Positions 63,505 to 64,000 of a stretch of 64,000 nucleotides of DNA are shown here, in pieces (the first letter of the stretch is position 1; every line of letters starts with the position of its first letter). The DNA lies in NCBI GenBank assembly GCA_029838195.1, contig JALGVJ010000042.1, forward strand, positions 1 through 64,000, in the 5' to 3' direction. The position numbers and the translations under genes are program-made. The DNA comes from Promethearchaeota archaeon. Lineage in GTDB: Archaea > Asgardarchaeota > Lokiarchaeia > Sigyniarchaeales > SOKP01. Under the pieces are notes generated by a model. The model was given only the letters and a program-made list of their open reading frames with translations, had not been told where the DNA came from and did not search any database.

Positions 63505-64000
63505 TCATACCGGATTAGGTTCTTGTTTAATACTTTTTCCCAGAATCTCATCCAATTTTTTCCTATCTTCTTCGGAAAGCTTTGACATGGTTTCCATTTG
63601 TTGTTTCATGAGATCCATCATTATTTTTCGGGTTACTACTTGATTTAGTACTGGTAGTGCAATTCTAATGCGCGTGAGCTCGTAGTTCATGGTCTTTGCT
63701 GTATCTCTCATGTTTTTTAATTCTTCCTTGCTCATGCCTTCTTGACCAATTCCGGGACATTCTACATCGACCACGCTAAAGTTTTTTCCGTCAAATTCGA
63801 GTGGATACGTTCGGCAACTTAATGGGCGATTATCATAGATCAAGCATTTCTTTTGATCTTTATTATAAAGCGGGCATTTTTCCTCTAATAATTCTTCAAT
63901 AGGCGTCTCTTTTAAGGGATCTTCTTGCGCACCAGTTTCACTTCCCTCTTTGGGAGGAGGCAAGGGTTTCAAGATGAGATCAAAACTTCCATCGGGTTTT
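63505..64000 (-). CDS. YkgJ-type putative metal-binding CxxC protein, partial at right edge
   Basis: The frame is open to the end of the window (KPDGSFDLILKPLPPPKEGS before the first TTG), so the N-terminus lies outside. The visible part has EEKCPLYNKDQKKCLIYDNR, then PLSCRTYPLEFDG, the cysteine pattern of the YkgJ/zinc- and iron-chelating family (C-x-Y..C-x-IY-x-x-RP-x-x-C-R-x-x-P). The C-terminal 80 residues are helical and Met-rich. Metal-bound protein of unknown function. Confidence 0.8.
   Translation of the reverse strand, partial: KPDGSFDLILKPLPPPKEGSETGAQEDPLKETPIEELLEEKCPLYNKDQKKCLIYDNRPLSCRTYPLEFDGKNFSVVDVECPGIGQEGMSKEELKNMRDTAKTMNYELTRIRIALPVLNQVVTRKIMMDLMKQQMETMSKLSEEDRKKLDEILGKSIKQEPNPV

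Noticed and set aside
1..64000. CRISPR array or intact insertion sequence
   Set aside because: No regularly spaced direct repeats of 25-37 bases and no transposase gene with terminal inverted repeats were seen by eye.

Overview
The window looks like genomic DNA of an Asgard (Promethearchaeota/Lokiarchaeia-like) archaeon. The base composition is strongly A+T-rich, promoters look archaeal (A/T-rich TATA elements, mixed ATG/TTG/GTG starts, occasional strong Shine-Dalgarno sites), and there are archaeal marker families: TFB, UPF0147, an F420-type LLM oxidoreductase and a tRNA gene with archaeal-style introns. The most telling gene is a roadblock-Rab/Ras-type GTPase fusion, a domain combination typical of Asgard genomes. 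The assignment to Asgard is inference from gene content; no rRNA gene is present.

Layout. 0-12.5 kb: a possible partial gene at the left edge, a membrane protein, a TFB paralogue, a DedA/VTT membrane protein, a P-type ATPase, a DUF362 protein, a ribbon-helix-helix regulator, an LLM flavin/F420 oxidoreductase, a tiny zinc-finger-like ORF, a histone-deacetylase-family amidohydrolase and a stand-alone pyruvate-kinase C-terminal-domain protein. 12.9-25.6 kb: a PAS sensor with a longin-like N-terminus, a small protein plus P-loop ATPase pair, a DUF3604 protein, a HEPN-MNT fusion, a GPH-type sugar transporter, and a PadR/ABC-ATPase/ABC-permease operon. 26-44.4 kb: a regulator with winged-helix segments, the roadblock-GTPase fusion, a long Ig-like-repeat surface protein broken by a frameshift, a coiled-coil HTH protein, a three-gene membrane operon and a 1305-residue surface protein with toroid-type repeats.

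44.4-48.7 kb is a decay zone. It holds remnants of an HMGL-type (isopropylmalate/citramalate synthase-like) enzyme, of zinc-ribbon proteins and of a possible glycosidase, plus a NIPA/EamA-like membrane gene with an in-frame TAG. An intact methyltransferase-like/PadR divergent pair sits inside it. 49-64 kb: a second complete TFB, a double GNAT-like protein, a signal-peptide surface protein, a zinc-ribbon-less TFB-like protein, a small heat-shock protein, a nitroreductase, a split HEPN/MNT pair, a tRNA-Pro(CGG) gene interrupted by three introns, UPF0147, a long phosphoenolpyruvate synthase, a macro-domain protein, a protein with a PCI-like winged-helix end, and a partial YkgJ-type protein at the right edge.

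Shared themes: (i) eukaryote-like signalling modules (roadblock, Ras-like GTPase, longin-like domains, PCI-like winged helix); (ii) three TFB-like factors within 64 kb, suggesting diversified promoter recognition; (iii) large secreted or membrane-anchored repeat proteins likely to decorate the cell surface; (iv) both fused and split HEPN-MNT modules. No CRISPR array, rRNA gene or clear intact insertion sequence is visible.
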